Origin: a virus
DNA: 22,191 bases
Virus record (IMG/VR): IMGVR_UViG_3300021139_000169
Coordinates: 1 to 22,191 of that record
Reading direction: 5' to 3' (one strand)
The notes under the pieces were generated by a model. That model did not search any database. It saw only the letters and a list, made by a program, of their open reading frames with translations, and was not told the origin of the DNA. Shown piece by piece: positions 15,953 to 22,191 of this stretch (position 1 is the stretch's first letter; every line of letters begins with the position of its first letter). The translations under genes and the position numbers were made by a program.

Positions 15953-17199
15953 TGTCTCTTAGTGCACAGTTTGTAGTACAATCAATAGACTATTACAATA
16001 CTCTATTAACTATACCTGGCTACACGGTGCCTGGTTACGAAGATGAGCAGTACATTACTAAGGCTCACTATAGTACAGACTTTTCTTCTAACCCTATTGG
16101 TTCTAAAATAGACTTTTTTACTCATTTAAACGACCCTTGTGTTAGTATTGTTGCACCTCACCCGATTTTTACTATACCTAAGCCTTTATCCGCATTAGAC
16201 CCTCAATGGTTTAGCGGTTGGTGGGATCAGGCAATGTACTACTCTCACCCATTAGTCAAAGAGCAGTTAAGTGCTAACTACCCTAACATATATCAAGACT
16301 TTTCAGACTCAGTAGGTACCCTAGCATATGCCCCTACTGAACAAGATTATAATAGTCCTGCATTTGGTAGAGACACAATTAATCCTTCTATACAGCATAA
16401 AGTAATATCAGACTTGTTTAATGAAATGGACAAGCTAAACAACGATATGTTCAAGTTGTACCAAGCAGCTACACCTAAAGGGCTTGGTTTAAAGAGCGAT
16501 ACATTCTTAGGTCAAGTACTATCTAGACAGAGTGGTTCATATAGTATTAAGCTTCAAGTAAAGGGTAAGTTCGGTGCATTAACAGCAAAACTACCATTGG
16601 ATACTATACTTGGTGGTAACTTAAATGCAGATCCGTTATGGAGTAATAAATCTACTATTAACAACATACAAGCTGCAGTTGATAAGGCTAACAAGTTTAT
16701 TACAGAGCATTCTCCTGGTAGAATGATATCTAATGCATTGAATGACTTTAAGAAAAATATTAAAGAATACTTAAATAAAATCTCTCTACCTAATATTAGT
16801 AAGTTACTGGGTATACCACAAGTTAATGTAACGGCTATAAGTAACACTATCAAGACGTTACAACAGTATGGTAGTGCTATAAATGCTACTATAGGACAGG
16901 TACAAGGTACATTGACCGCGGTACAACAAGGTATAGCTTCAGTGGCAAGCACTATTAACAAAGAAACAAATCAAATTACAAGTGTGGTTAATACAGTGGT
17001 AAGAGCTCCTGGAGCAGTTACCGGTGCTAATGCTGTGGTGAATGTAGGTGGTGCTGATGCTTCTTTAAGTTACCAGCTGCCTAATCAAACAGTCGGTCTA
17101 AGTAAGAATGCTGTGACTATTGTACCAGGAACAGTTAAATCTAATGGCGATCCAGCCGTAGTAAAGATTTCAACATTACAACAACCTCCAGGAAATTAA
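15952..17199 (+). CDS. Unrecognised baseplate-cluster protein, 415 aa
   Basis: I cannot place this in a known family. Residues 1-225 are aromatic-rich and look globular (for example PQWFSGWWDQAMYYSHP at 84-100). Residues about 230-350 are rich in Asn, Thr, Ile, Val and Gln and appear helical, with a repeated pattern of hydrophobic residues every three or four positions (SNTIKTLQQYGSAINATI, GQVQGTLTAVQQGIASVAS). The last 65 residues are Gly/Val/Asn-rich. There is no signal peptide and no catalytic motif. It is coupled by TAATG to the gp27-like hub gene upstream and lies one base before the spike gene. A structural role in the hub or as a partner of the spike is the simplest reading, by position only. 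Confidence 0.6.
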   Translation: MSLSAQFVVQSIDYYNTLLTIPGYTVPGYEDEQYITKAHYSTDFSSNPIGSKIDFFTHLNDPCVSIVAPHPIFTIPKPLSALDPQWFSGWWDQAMYYSHPLVKEQLSANYPNIYQDFSDSVGTLAYAPTEQDYNSPAFGRDTINPSIQHKVISDLFNEMDKLNNDMFKLYQAATPKGLGLKSDTFLGQVLSRQSGSYSIKLQVKGKFGALTAKLPLDTILGGNLNADPLWSNKSTINNIQAAVDKANKFITEHSPGRMISNALNDFKKNIKEYLNKISLPNISKLLGIPQVNVTAISNTIKTLQQYGSAINATIGQVQGTLTAVQQGIASVASTINKETNQITSVVNTVVRAPGAVTGANAVVNVGGADASLSYQLPNQTVGLSKNAVTIVPGTVKSNGDPAVVKISTLQQPPGN

Positions 17200-17200
17200 T

Positions 17201-19366
17201 ATGGTAGACAAATTTAACAGTATTTATCTAGGAATAGTAGTACAAAACAATGACCCAGAACATAGAGGCAGGGTTAAGGTTTGGGTACCGCACGTATCAT
17301 TAAACGTGTATGATAAGTGGAGTCAGTTAAAACAAGACCAATCGTTCTCGTTTCCTGGTTCTCCTGGTGGAGAGAACATTAGTGCTATATTACCAGAACT
17401 AAAAGACGCGTTACCTTGGGCTGAATTTGCTAGTCCTATTGTAGGTGCTTCTACAGCTGGTTACTACAATGCTGCAACAGATACTAATACAGTTTCAGAT
17501 GCACCACTAGCATATGCACACCCTAATAGCAATTACGCTAACTCTTCTTCTGCTACTAATTTAGACCCTGAACAAAAGGGAGGTAAGCCCGGGGCATATT
17601 TTGAGACTAACCCGGTAAGTGATGCTTTTGGGAATACTTCTAAAATAAATAGCGCTCACTTCAATCAGTTTTCAAATACATATAAACCTGCCACTTATTC
17701 CAACTCTGCTAAAGGTTTATTCTCTATACCTAATGTAGGTGCGCATGTTTGGGTATTCTTTAAAGAAGGTTCACCATTGTTTCCGGTTTATTTTGGTGCA
17801 TCATTTGGTAGTGCTGATTTTAATAGTATATTCAAATCTGGAGATAATATCTATCCAGATTATCCTGATGCGTTTGAAAATAAAGACCGCAGAGCCGGTC
17901 CTATTACAAACGATAATGTAAGATATCAAAACAAAATGGTACTCAATCAAAAGGGTGCTGCTATTGAAATCATTAACACTACTGATAGGGAATCTTACAA
18001 GGTAACTCATTACAAAGGTGGTTACTACGAAATAAATAACAAGTATACTGCTATGTTTAACCCTGATAATTTTCAGTTGTTAACACTAGCCGATAAGTTC
18101 GAAACAGTTAATGGCCACAACAATCTTTTTGTACAGAGAGACTTTGATAACATAGTACAAGGCGATCATTACCTTAAAGTAGGTAATTTTAATACTAAAG
18201 CTGCTGCTAAATGGTATGACTTATTCTCTAAATCGGGTCTAGCTAATATAACAGATTTAAATGCATATCAAGCTACATTACAAAGTCTAACGAACCCATT
18301 ATCAAACCATGAAAAGGATATGGGATTTGGTGGTAATAGTTTTGAGTTTATATCTAAACATAAAACAGTTGCAGTTGGTTTGGTTCGTAATACCTCGCCT
18401 GCATATTATCTAGATAATCTTAGCTTGCTTACTTCGGGTAAATCTGTTGCTACTCGTGTTGGTCCTTTTATAGCTGCACCGTTTGAATTCGGTGCTAACT
18501 ATGTTAGTTTTGCATCTTATAAAGAGCTTAGTGTACCAGATATGCCTGGTGGTAACTATGACATATTCGCTATGAACAGACTTAAAATGCAGTCTGGTAA
18601 CGGTGGTATGACCATGCAAACCGGCGGTAACATGAAAATATCAGGTGGTACAGTAGAGGTAAGAGGCGACCTAGTTACAATGGGTACTAAGGATGGAACC
18701 TTAGGATTATATGGTAGTTTAGTTACTATTGAAGCAGATGTACTAAGTTTAAAGAACGTTAATAAAGGTCAAGTAGTAGTTGACAGTACTTTGGGTGTGA
18801 CTAATAACGTTATTATTGGTGGTGGTGCGTATATTGGTGGTGAATTATTTGTTAATCACATTACCGCCCCTATAGAGTATCAAGTAACTGAAAACACTCA
18901 AATAATAGCTTCTGGTCCGATAGTAAACCCTGAAGGTACACCAGATGTGCCTGCTTCTGGTTGGAACATAATAAACTCAGACGTTATGGGTACAATGCAG
19001 CTTATTATACCACCATTAAATGTGGTTGGTAGTGCAACTACTTACTCAATAGTAAACGTACAAGTACTTGGCGGTCAAATAGACGTTAATGCAGCGGGTT
19101 CTGGTACATTAACTATTGCACAACCACACTCTCACGTATTTAAAAATATACCTCTCACCTTAACCGCAGATAAGATTAACCAAGGTTTAGCTGCAGCGGC
19201 TGGGGTTGGTGCTAATGACTCAACACCTATTCAATCTGAAGACAGAGTAGATGGTAGAATACAAACTGTGGGTATCCCACCACCCGTTATTTACGTTACG
19301 GGTACTGCCGGTGCACCGTTTGGTGGTCCAAACGGGCCCGGTTCCCAACAACCAGATCTAGCTTAA
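17201..19366 (+). CDS. Baseplate central spike (T4 gp5-like), no lysozyme domain visible
   Basis: 721 aa. An N-terminal OB-fold runs over about 5-205: IYLGIVVQNNDPEHRGRVKVWVP, then LPWAEFAS (about 71-78), then SIPNVGAHVWVFFKEGSPLFPVYFGA (175-200). This is the pattern by which gp5/VgrG-type spikes bind the hub. A large insertion (about 85-165) sits inside it. Residues about 255-540 contain repeating short strands typical of a beta-helix (for example HNNLFVQRDFDNIVQGDHYLKVGN, and the GG-rich 465-550 region). Near the C-terminus QPHSHVF gives an HxH motif (643-645), similar to metal-binding spike tips. No muramidase domain is inserted between OB-fold and helix as in T4 gp5. The stop overlaps that of the convergent gene. 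Confidence 0.85.
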   Translation: MVDKFNSIYLGIVVQNNDPEHRGRVKVWVPHVSLNVYDKWSQLKQDQSFSFPGSPGGENISAILPELKDALPWAEFASPIVGASTAGYYNAATDTNTVSDAPLAYAHPNSNYANSSSATNLDPEQKGGKPGAYFETNPVSDAFGNTSKINSAHFNQFSNTYKPATYSNSAKGLFSIPNVGAHVWVFFKEGSPLFPVYFGASFGSADFNSIFKSGDNIYPDYPDAFENKDRRAGPITNDNVRYQNKMVLNQKGAAIEIINTTDRESYKVTHYKGGYYEINNKYTAMFNPDNFQLLTLADKFETVNGHNNLFVQRDFDNIVQGDHYLKVGNFNTKAAAKWYDLFSKSGLANITDLNAYQATLQSLTNPLSNHEKDMGFGGNSFEFISKHKTVAVGLVRNTSPAYYLDNLSLLTSGKSVATRVGPFIAAPFEFGANYVSFASYKELSVPDMPGGNYDIFAMNRLKMQSGNGGMTMQTGGNMKISGGTVEVRGDLVTMGTKDGTLGLYGSLVTIEADVLSLKNVNKGQVVVDSTLGVTNNVIIGGGAYIGGELFVNHITAPIEYQVTENTQIIASGPIVNPEGTPDVPASGWNIINSDVMGTMQLIIPPLNVVGSATTYSIVNVQVLGGQIDVNAAGSGTLTIAQPHSHVFKNIPLTLTADKINQGLAAAAGVGANDSTPIQSEDRVDGRIQTVGIPPPVIYVTGTAGAPFGGPNGPGSQQPDLA

Positions 19367-19857
19367 GATCTAGGCAATACGTTATTAGTTGTAAGAACGT
19401 AAACAGGTTCTTTAGTCTTAATCTTAAGATTGTTAGTCTTAAAGAACTTGTTCGGTACGTTAGCAATAGCTTGACCAATAGATGATACTGGATACTTTTG
19501 GCCCTTCTTAGAAGCGTTAAAGTTGTATGCACCGCTCTTAATAGAGTCTAATACAGTAGCTACATCATCATTTTCTGGAATCTGTAATACCCAACCTACT
19601 AAGTCTTTATTAATAATACCGTTTGTATCAGATACTAAGATAACGAACTGTTGTTTTGGCTTTGGTTCACCTTCTTCATCATTACCAGTTTCTTTAGAAA
19701 CATCAACTGCTTCTTCTTCTGTTTTAGCTGCTTCATCAACAGCTACTGTAGCATTACTTAAGAGCTCGAGGATTTCATCAATCGTCTCTTGGTTATCTAC
19801 AGTCTTTTGCAGCGCTGCAACTACAGCTTGTAATTTAACGTATTCTTCTTTTGACAT
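19363..19857 (-). CDS. Acidic protein of unknown function, 164 aa
   Basis: Not recognised. The N-terminal third is a predicted helix (LQAVVAALQKTVDNQETIDEI), followed by an acidic Glu/Asp/Lys linker (about 41-68) and a compact C-terminal domain starting QFVILVSDTNG. That domain includes VGWVLQIPEND (87-97), AYNFNASKKGQKYPVSSIGQA and a terminal KTKEPVYVLTTNNVLP. The order suggests a small alpha/beta fold joined by a flexible linker. It is on the opposite strand to the tail cluster and its stop codon overlaps the spike gene's stop by two bases. The start at 19857 follows a 41-base stretch after a minus-strand TAAGTA box. A virion or accessory role cannot be decided from sequence. Confidence 0.8.
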   Translation of the reverse strand: MSKEEYVKLQAVVAALQKTVDNQETIDEILELLSNATVAVDEAAKTEEEAVDVSKETGNDEEGEPKPKQQFVILVSDTNGIINKDLVGWVLQIPENDDVATVLDSIKSGAYNFNASKKGQKYPVSSIGQAIANVPNKFFKTNNLKIKTKEPVYVLTTNNVLPRS

Positions 19858-19898
19858 AGTATGTTATTGGTTACAGGTACTATGTTATACCATATTTT

Positions 19899-19904
19899 TA
19901 CTTA
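19899..19904 (-). promoter_or_regulatory. TAAGTA box upstream of the 164-aa gene
   Basis: The minus strand reads TAAGTA, 5 bases (AAAAT), ATG GTA TAA. At the spacing used elsewhere the box therefore points to a two-codon open frame at 19885-19893. The real gene starts 41 bases after the box. An extended -10-like TGGTATAAC also lies here, so a host-type promoter is an alternative. Confidence 0.35.
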
Positions 19905-19910
19905 ATCAAG

Positions 19911-19916
19911 TATAAT
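19911..19916 (+). promoter_or_regulatory. Possible host-type -10 (TATAAT) upstream of the 74-aa gene
   Basis: A perfect TATAAT hexamer 53 bases before ATG 19969, but no convincing -35 at 16-18 bases. It may be chance in AT-rich DNA. Confidence 0.2.
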
Positions 19917-19951
19917 CCTTGGATTTTTCTTGTTTAAACACTGTACACACA

Positions 19952-19957
19952 TAAGTA
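19952..19957 (+). promoter_or_regulatory. TAAGTA box before the 74-aa gene
   Basis: ATAAGTATAG, with TAAGTA ending 11 bases before ATG 19969. The spacing is wider than the usual 5-6 bases and similar to the box before the gene at 2497. Confidence 0.45.
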
Positions 19958-19968
19958 TAGTCAATAAT

Positions 19969-20193
19969 ATGAAGTTTCAAGAGCTAATGGAACAGTATGG
20001 CATGATAAAGAAAGAACAGCGTATGTTCTACCCTAAAAACTTTAATCTGTCTGAAGGATTTCTTAAAGCACTTAAAGCTGAAATTGCTTTACAAGAAAAA
20101 GCAGGTATTACCCCTGAAAAGTTTTCACATAAACTTAATAGAGCATTACAGTTTCATATTTCAGAACATAAAAAAACCCCTGCACCGAAGTGA
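19969..20193 (+). CDS. Small hypothetical protein, 74 aa
   Basis: Translation from ATG 19969 gives MKFQELMEQYGMIKKEQRMF and on, with a helix-rich, basic composition. The open frame extends upstream to 19930, but the shorter start fits the TAAGTA box and the extension (MFKHCTHISIVNN) is out of character. The later part, LSEGFLKALKAEIALQEKAG and KFSHKLNRALQFHISEHK, suggests two amphipathic helices, as in small DNA- or protein-binding phage proteins, but no family is recognised. It ends with TGA inside the stem of the terminator that serves the convergent outer-membrane gene. Confidence 0.65.
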   Translation: MKFQELMEQYGMIKKEQRMFYPKNFNLSEGFLKALKAEIALQEKAGITPEKFSHKLNRALQFHISEHKKTPAPK

Positions 20194-20199
20194 GGGGTT
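20170..20199 (-). terminator. Rho-independent terminator of the outer-membrane protein gene, UUCG-type loop
   Basis: Minus strand reads AACCCCTCAC TTCG GTGCAGGGG followed by seven T. The stem CCCCT/AGGGG plus CAC/GTG with one bulged base closes a C(UUCG)G tetraloop, a very stable hairpin. It lies within the end of the plus-strand 74-aa gene, so it is encoded inside coding sequence. Confidence 0.9.
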
Positions 20200-20231
20200 A
20201 GATGTTTGTCGGGTGTGAATTGTTCTAGGTC

Positions 20232-20963
20232 TTAGAACTTGAATTTGTAACCAACGTTATAACCAGTGATTTGAGCGGCTGAGTCTGTTAATGAGGTGCG
20301 TTGAGCAAATAGATTTGCTGTTACACCGTGGAACTCAAGACCAACACCTGGTTGATAGTACTTCTTAACGTTCTTTAAAGCAGCAATAGTAGCAGCACCT
20401 GGATCGTTAAAGCCAACAACTAGTGCTGGAACAACTTTAAGAGCGCCAAATGTATTAATTGGTGTATTAACACCGAATTCATAGTTGTTGCTACGATTTA
20501 CCGTATCGTTAAGAGCACGGCCTTGCCAGTTAAGATGACCACCAAACCAGCTACCACTTAATTTAACGAATGGTAAGAGGTTGTGATTAGCTTGACCAGC
20601 AGCTTCTGCTACGTTTACGTGTCTTAATTCTGCACCGAGTGTTAAGTCAGCGAGAGGAGACGTGAATTTATAACCAGCATCGAGATAAACACGCTTTAGA
20701 CCAGAAGCATCGGTTGTCGATACTGTTTTACCAGCTACAACTGATGTTGTGGTTGTGTCGCTAACTTTGTCAAATGCTGTTACAGCAAGATCAATGCCGT
20801 ATACATTTGTATCAACGCCAGCTGTTGCATAGTTAGTGCCAACTAATTGACCTTGTTGGATTAACTTTGAAGTAAATCCGAGGTCTAAGTCACCGCTAAC
20901 TGGAGCAGCATTTACAACGATTGCGATTAATGACAATGCGAGGAATGTTAATAGTTTCTTCAT
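20232..20963 (-). CDS. Phage-borne outer-membrane beta-barrel protein
   Basis: 243 aa. The N-terminus is a classic Sec signal peptide: MKKLL, a hydrophobic core, and cleavage predicted after VNA (residue 19, before APVSG). The mature part is built of alternating short strands (DLDLGFTSKLIQQGQ, VYLDAGYKFTSPL, LTLGAELRHVNV, LNWQGRALND, LVVGFNDPG, VGLEFHGVTANLFAQ) and ends NVGYKFKF. A C-terminal Phe on an aromatic strand is the known recognition signal for outer-membrane barrel insertion. At about 225 residues a barrel of 8-12 strands is likely. It resembles short environmental porin-like proteins in rhythm; I do not assign a substrate. TAAATA lies 6 bases before ATG and a strong terminator follows, so it is an independent unit. 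It may alter surface permeability or block superinfection (inference). Confidence 0.82.
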   Translation of the reverse strand: MKKLLTFLALSLIAIVVNAAPVSGDLDLGFTSKLIQQGQLVGTNYATAGVDTNVYGIDLAVTAFDKVSDTTTTSVVAGKTVSTTDASGLKRVYLDAGYKFTSPLADLTLGAELRHVNVAEAAGQANHNLLPFVKLSGSWFGGHLNWQGRALNDTVNRSNNYEFGVNTPINTFGALKVVPALVVGFNDPGAATIAALKNVKKYYQPGVGLEFHGVTANLFAQRTSLTDSAAQITGYNVGYKFKF

Positions 20964-20969
20964 ACTCTA

Positions 20970-20975
20970 TATTTA
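20970..20975 (-). promoter_or_regulatory. TAAATA box before the outer-membrane protein gene
   Basis: Minus strand ATATAAATA, 6 bases (TAGAGT), then ATG 20963. The extended ATATAAATA matches the T4 late consensus TATAAATA in full, so this gene is probably expressed late along with the virion genes. Confidence 0.6.
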
Positions 20976-21037
20976 TATATTATAAACAAAAAATAGCAAC
21001 TTCCTTGCAAATATTTTATGTTTCTCTAATTAAGGAT

Positions 21038-21838
21038 ATGGTAACAGTATACTATGGAGATGGTAACAGAACAGGTAATCAAATGCTCATGTACGTTACC
21101 GCTCAGTTATTTGCTAAAAAGTTTGGATATGTTTTTGAGCCTGAACCTCTCTATGGATTTGCTTTATCTCCAGATAAACCGCAAATAGTAACTTCAGGGT
21201 TTAATGAACCGGGTAAACCATTACACACTATACCTAATATTGGTACTAAACGATTTACCGAACCAGTTGTATCGGTACATGATTTAAATTTAATGGAGCT
21301 ATTAAACAAGGACAGTATACCTGATGCGCACTATCATTTTTTACATTGGTTTCAAATAAAAGACTACGTATTACAATATCGTAATGAAATACGAGGTATG
21401 TTTGAGATTGAATATAAACCCCAATCAAAAGACCAGATGATGGTGGTTGTACGGTTAGGAGATGTAGCGCATAGAAGACAGAGACTACCTCTATCTTATT
21501 ATATAGAAGCAATAGAGCTTTTAATTAAAAAAGGATGTACAGGTGGGTATATTACTTCTGATAGTATGAATCACCCGGATGTAATAGAACTTATAAACCG
21601 CTATGGTCTTAAACCTTATTATAATGATGTACCTATTGAAAAGATTAACTTTGTAAAGGACTTCGATAATATTGTCTTAAGTGAGGGTACGTTTTGTTGG
21701 TGGATGGGTATGTTAAGTAACGCTACTAATGTAGTATGCAATGACCGTAGAGATCGCTTTACTTGGCACGGTGATATATTTGTTTTTCCTGAATGGATAA
21801 AACTTAATCACGATTGTCCTGAGTTACCCGAAATATAA
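21038..21838 (+). CDS. Glycosyltransferase, GT11/alpha-1,2-fucosyltransferase-like
   Basis: 266 aa from ATG 21038; the frame stays open upstream to 20921, but that part runs antisense through the outer-membrane gene start. Motifs in order are TGNQMLMYVTAQLFAKKFG (12-30), equivalent to the GNQMFQYA motif of GT11, then VVVRLGD (136-142) with LPLSYYIEAIE (150-160), like the HxRRGDY...LPxxYYxxAI block, then ITSDS (172-176) and LSEGTFCWWMGMLSNA (214-229), like the NSTFSWWxAxL motif. The His of the GT11 HxRRxD motif is replaced by Val. The donor would be a GDP-sugar if the family holds. An AAGGA lies very close to the ATG. It may modify host surface glycans or a virion component. Function is inferred; fold-level assignment is moderate. 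Confidence 0.6.
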   Translation: MVTVYYGDGNRTGNQMLMYVTAQLFAKKFGYVFEPEPLYGFALSPDKPQIVTSGFNEPGKPLHTIPNIGTKRFTEPVVSVHDLNLMELLNKDSIPDAHYHFLHWFQIKDYVLQYRNEIRGMFEIEYKPQSKDQMMVVVRLGDVAHRRQRLPLSYYIEAIELLIKKGCTGGYITSDSMNHPDVIELINRYGLKPYYNDVPIEKINFVKDFDNIVLSEGTFCWWMGMLSNATNVVCNDRRDRFTWHGDIFVFPEWIKLNHDCPELPEI

Positions 21839-21848
21839 AAAAAAGGAA

Positions 21849-21874
21849 CCCGGCTCAGATTGCTCCAAGCCGGG
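21849..21874 (-). terminator. Terminator for the 61-aa gene, between convergent genes
   Basis: CCCGGCT (21849-21855) pairs perfectly with AGCCGGG (21868-21874) across a 12-base loop. On the minus strand the stem is followed by TTCC and nine T, a good rho-independent terminator for the leftward gene. On the plus strand the following sequence is only GTTATTATT-like, so it is less convincing for the glycosyltransferase gene. Confidence 0.8.
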
Positions 21875-21897
21875 CGTTATTATTCTAACTTATAGTA

Positions 21898-22083
21898 TTA
21901 AAATAGATGTTGGTGCGGGGCTGAGATAGCTTCTTTCCAAGCTTCTTTAAACCCTACCCAAAACTTTTTAACACTTTCAACGAACTTTGCTTTTGTCTTA
22001 CTGTTTCCTATCTTATAGTCCTCGTACGCGAGTCTAACAAGACCACCAACAGCAAGATAACTTGTTATGATTATTGCTTGCAT
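21898..22083 (-). CDS. Small protein with hydrophobic N-terminal segment, 61 aa
   Basis: MQAIIITSYLAVGGLVRLAYEDY: residues about 3-19 are hydrophobic enough for one membrane helix, followed by a basic, amphipathic helix-like tail (KTKAKFVESVKKFWVGFKEAWKEA). There is no recognised family. Such one-pass basic peptides in phages can be inner-membrane accessory or inhibitory proteins, but nothing in the sequence decides this. It has no Shine-Dalgarno; an ATG-proximal TAARTA box is missing and the nearest one lies about 75 bases upstream. It has its own terminator, which supports real expression. Confidence 0.6.
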   Translation of the reverse strand: MQAIIITSYLAVGGLVRLAYEDYKIGNSKTKAKFVESVKKFWVGFKEAWKEAISAPHQHLF

Positions 22084-22104
22084 ATGTGTTGTTGTTTTGT
22101 TTAG

Positions 22105-22128
22105 AACCGCAGCCCGGGGGCTTTGGTT
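22105..22128 (-). other. Symmetric GC-rich hairpin in the leader of the 61-aa gene
   Basis: AACC, two unpaired bases, AGCC, loop CGGG, GGCT, two unpaired bases, GGTT: a symmetric stem-loop with an internal loop. It lies between the TAAGTA box at 22158-22163 and the start codon at 22083 and has no T-run, so it looks like 5' leader structure and not a terminator. Confidence 0.4.
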
Positions 22129-22157
22129 GTTATGCTGGATAATGTCACCAGCACAAA

Positions 22158-22163
22158 TACTTA
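22158..22163 (-). promoter_or_regulatory. TAAGTA box upstream of the 61-aa gene
   Basis: The minus strand reads CACAAGTAAGTATTTGTG: a TAAGTA hexamer flanked by a 5-base inverted repeat (CACAA/TTGTG). It is about 75 bases before the start codon, so its transcript would have a real leader, unlike most genes here. The rest of 22084-22191 holds no convincing gene. Confidence 0.35.
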
Positions 22164-22191
22164 CTTGTGTTTCTTATATAATATTAAAAAA

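Noticed and set aside
19361-19380. Bidirectional terminator at the convergent junction of the spike and 164-aa genes
   Set aside because: AGATC...GATCT can form only a short AT-containing stem with no T-run, and it lies within the overlapping stop codons.
20921-21037. 39-codon upstream extension of the glycosyltransferase-like protein
   Set aside because: The extension runs antisense through the start and promoter of the outer-membrane gene and looks non-coding. The TGNQM motif begins 11 residues after ATG 21038, as in the family.

Overview
The window is part of the genome of an AT-rich, T4-like contractile-tailed phage (myovirus) of a Gram-negative host. The T4-type evidence is a gp17-like large terminase, a gp18-like sheath, a gp19-like tube, a tape measure protein, and gp48-, gp53-, gp27- and gp5-like baseplate proteins, all adjacent. 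The Gram-negative host is inferred from a phage-borne outer-membrane beta-barrel protein with a Sec signal peptide. No tRNA, CRISPR or transposon is visible. I cannot name the species.

Layout. 1-1740 (minus): large terminase, running off the left edge and interrupted exactly in its Walker A motif by a 151-residue mini-intein with the class 3 (Trp-Cys-Thr) signature. 1789-4175 (plus): a protein of unknown function, a nucleotidyltransferase-fold protein and a tube-initiator-like protein. 4225-9004: tail sheath, tail tube, a terminator, then three more tube-fold proteins. 9010-10692: two tandem gp26/T4_baseplate-like proteins. 10725-12560: tape measure. 12569-19366: baseplate cluster, namely gp48-like tube cap, gp53-like wedge protein (broken by an in-frame TAA), gp27-like hub, an unrecognised 415-residue protein and a gp5-like spike. 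19363-22191 is a mixed-strand accessory stretch: an acidic unknown protein (minus), a 74-residue protein (plus), an outer-membrane beta-barrel (minus), a GT11/fucosyltransferase-like protein (plus) and a 61-residue protein with a hydrophobic N-terminus (minus).

How it works together. The plus-strand block would build the tail: hub and spike, tape measure, tube and sheath polymers. The terminase packages DNA into the head. The right-hand genes probably act on the infected cell surface.

The most striking system-level pattern is regulatory. A hexamer TAARTA (R = A or G), resembling the core of the T4 late promoter TATAAATA, lies 5 or 6 bases before the ATG of eight genes on both strands. Recognisable Shine-Dalgarno sequences are mostly absent there. 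Genes without the motif mostly overlap or directly follow an upstream gene (TAATG, TAATATG). If the motif is the late promoter, most late mRNAs should be leaderless or nearly so.
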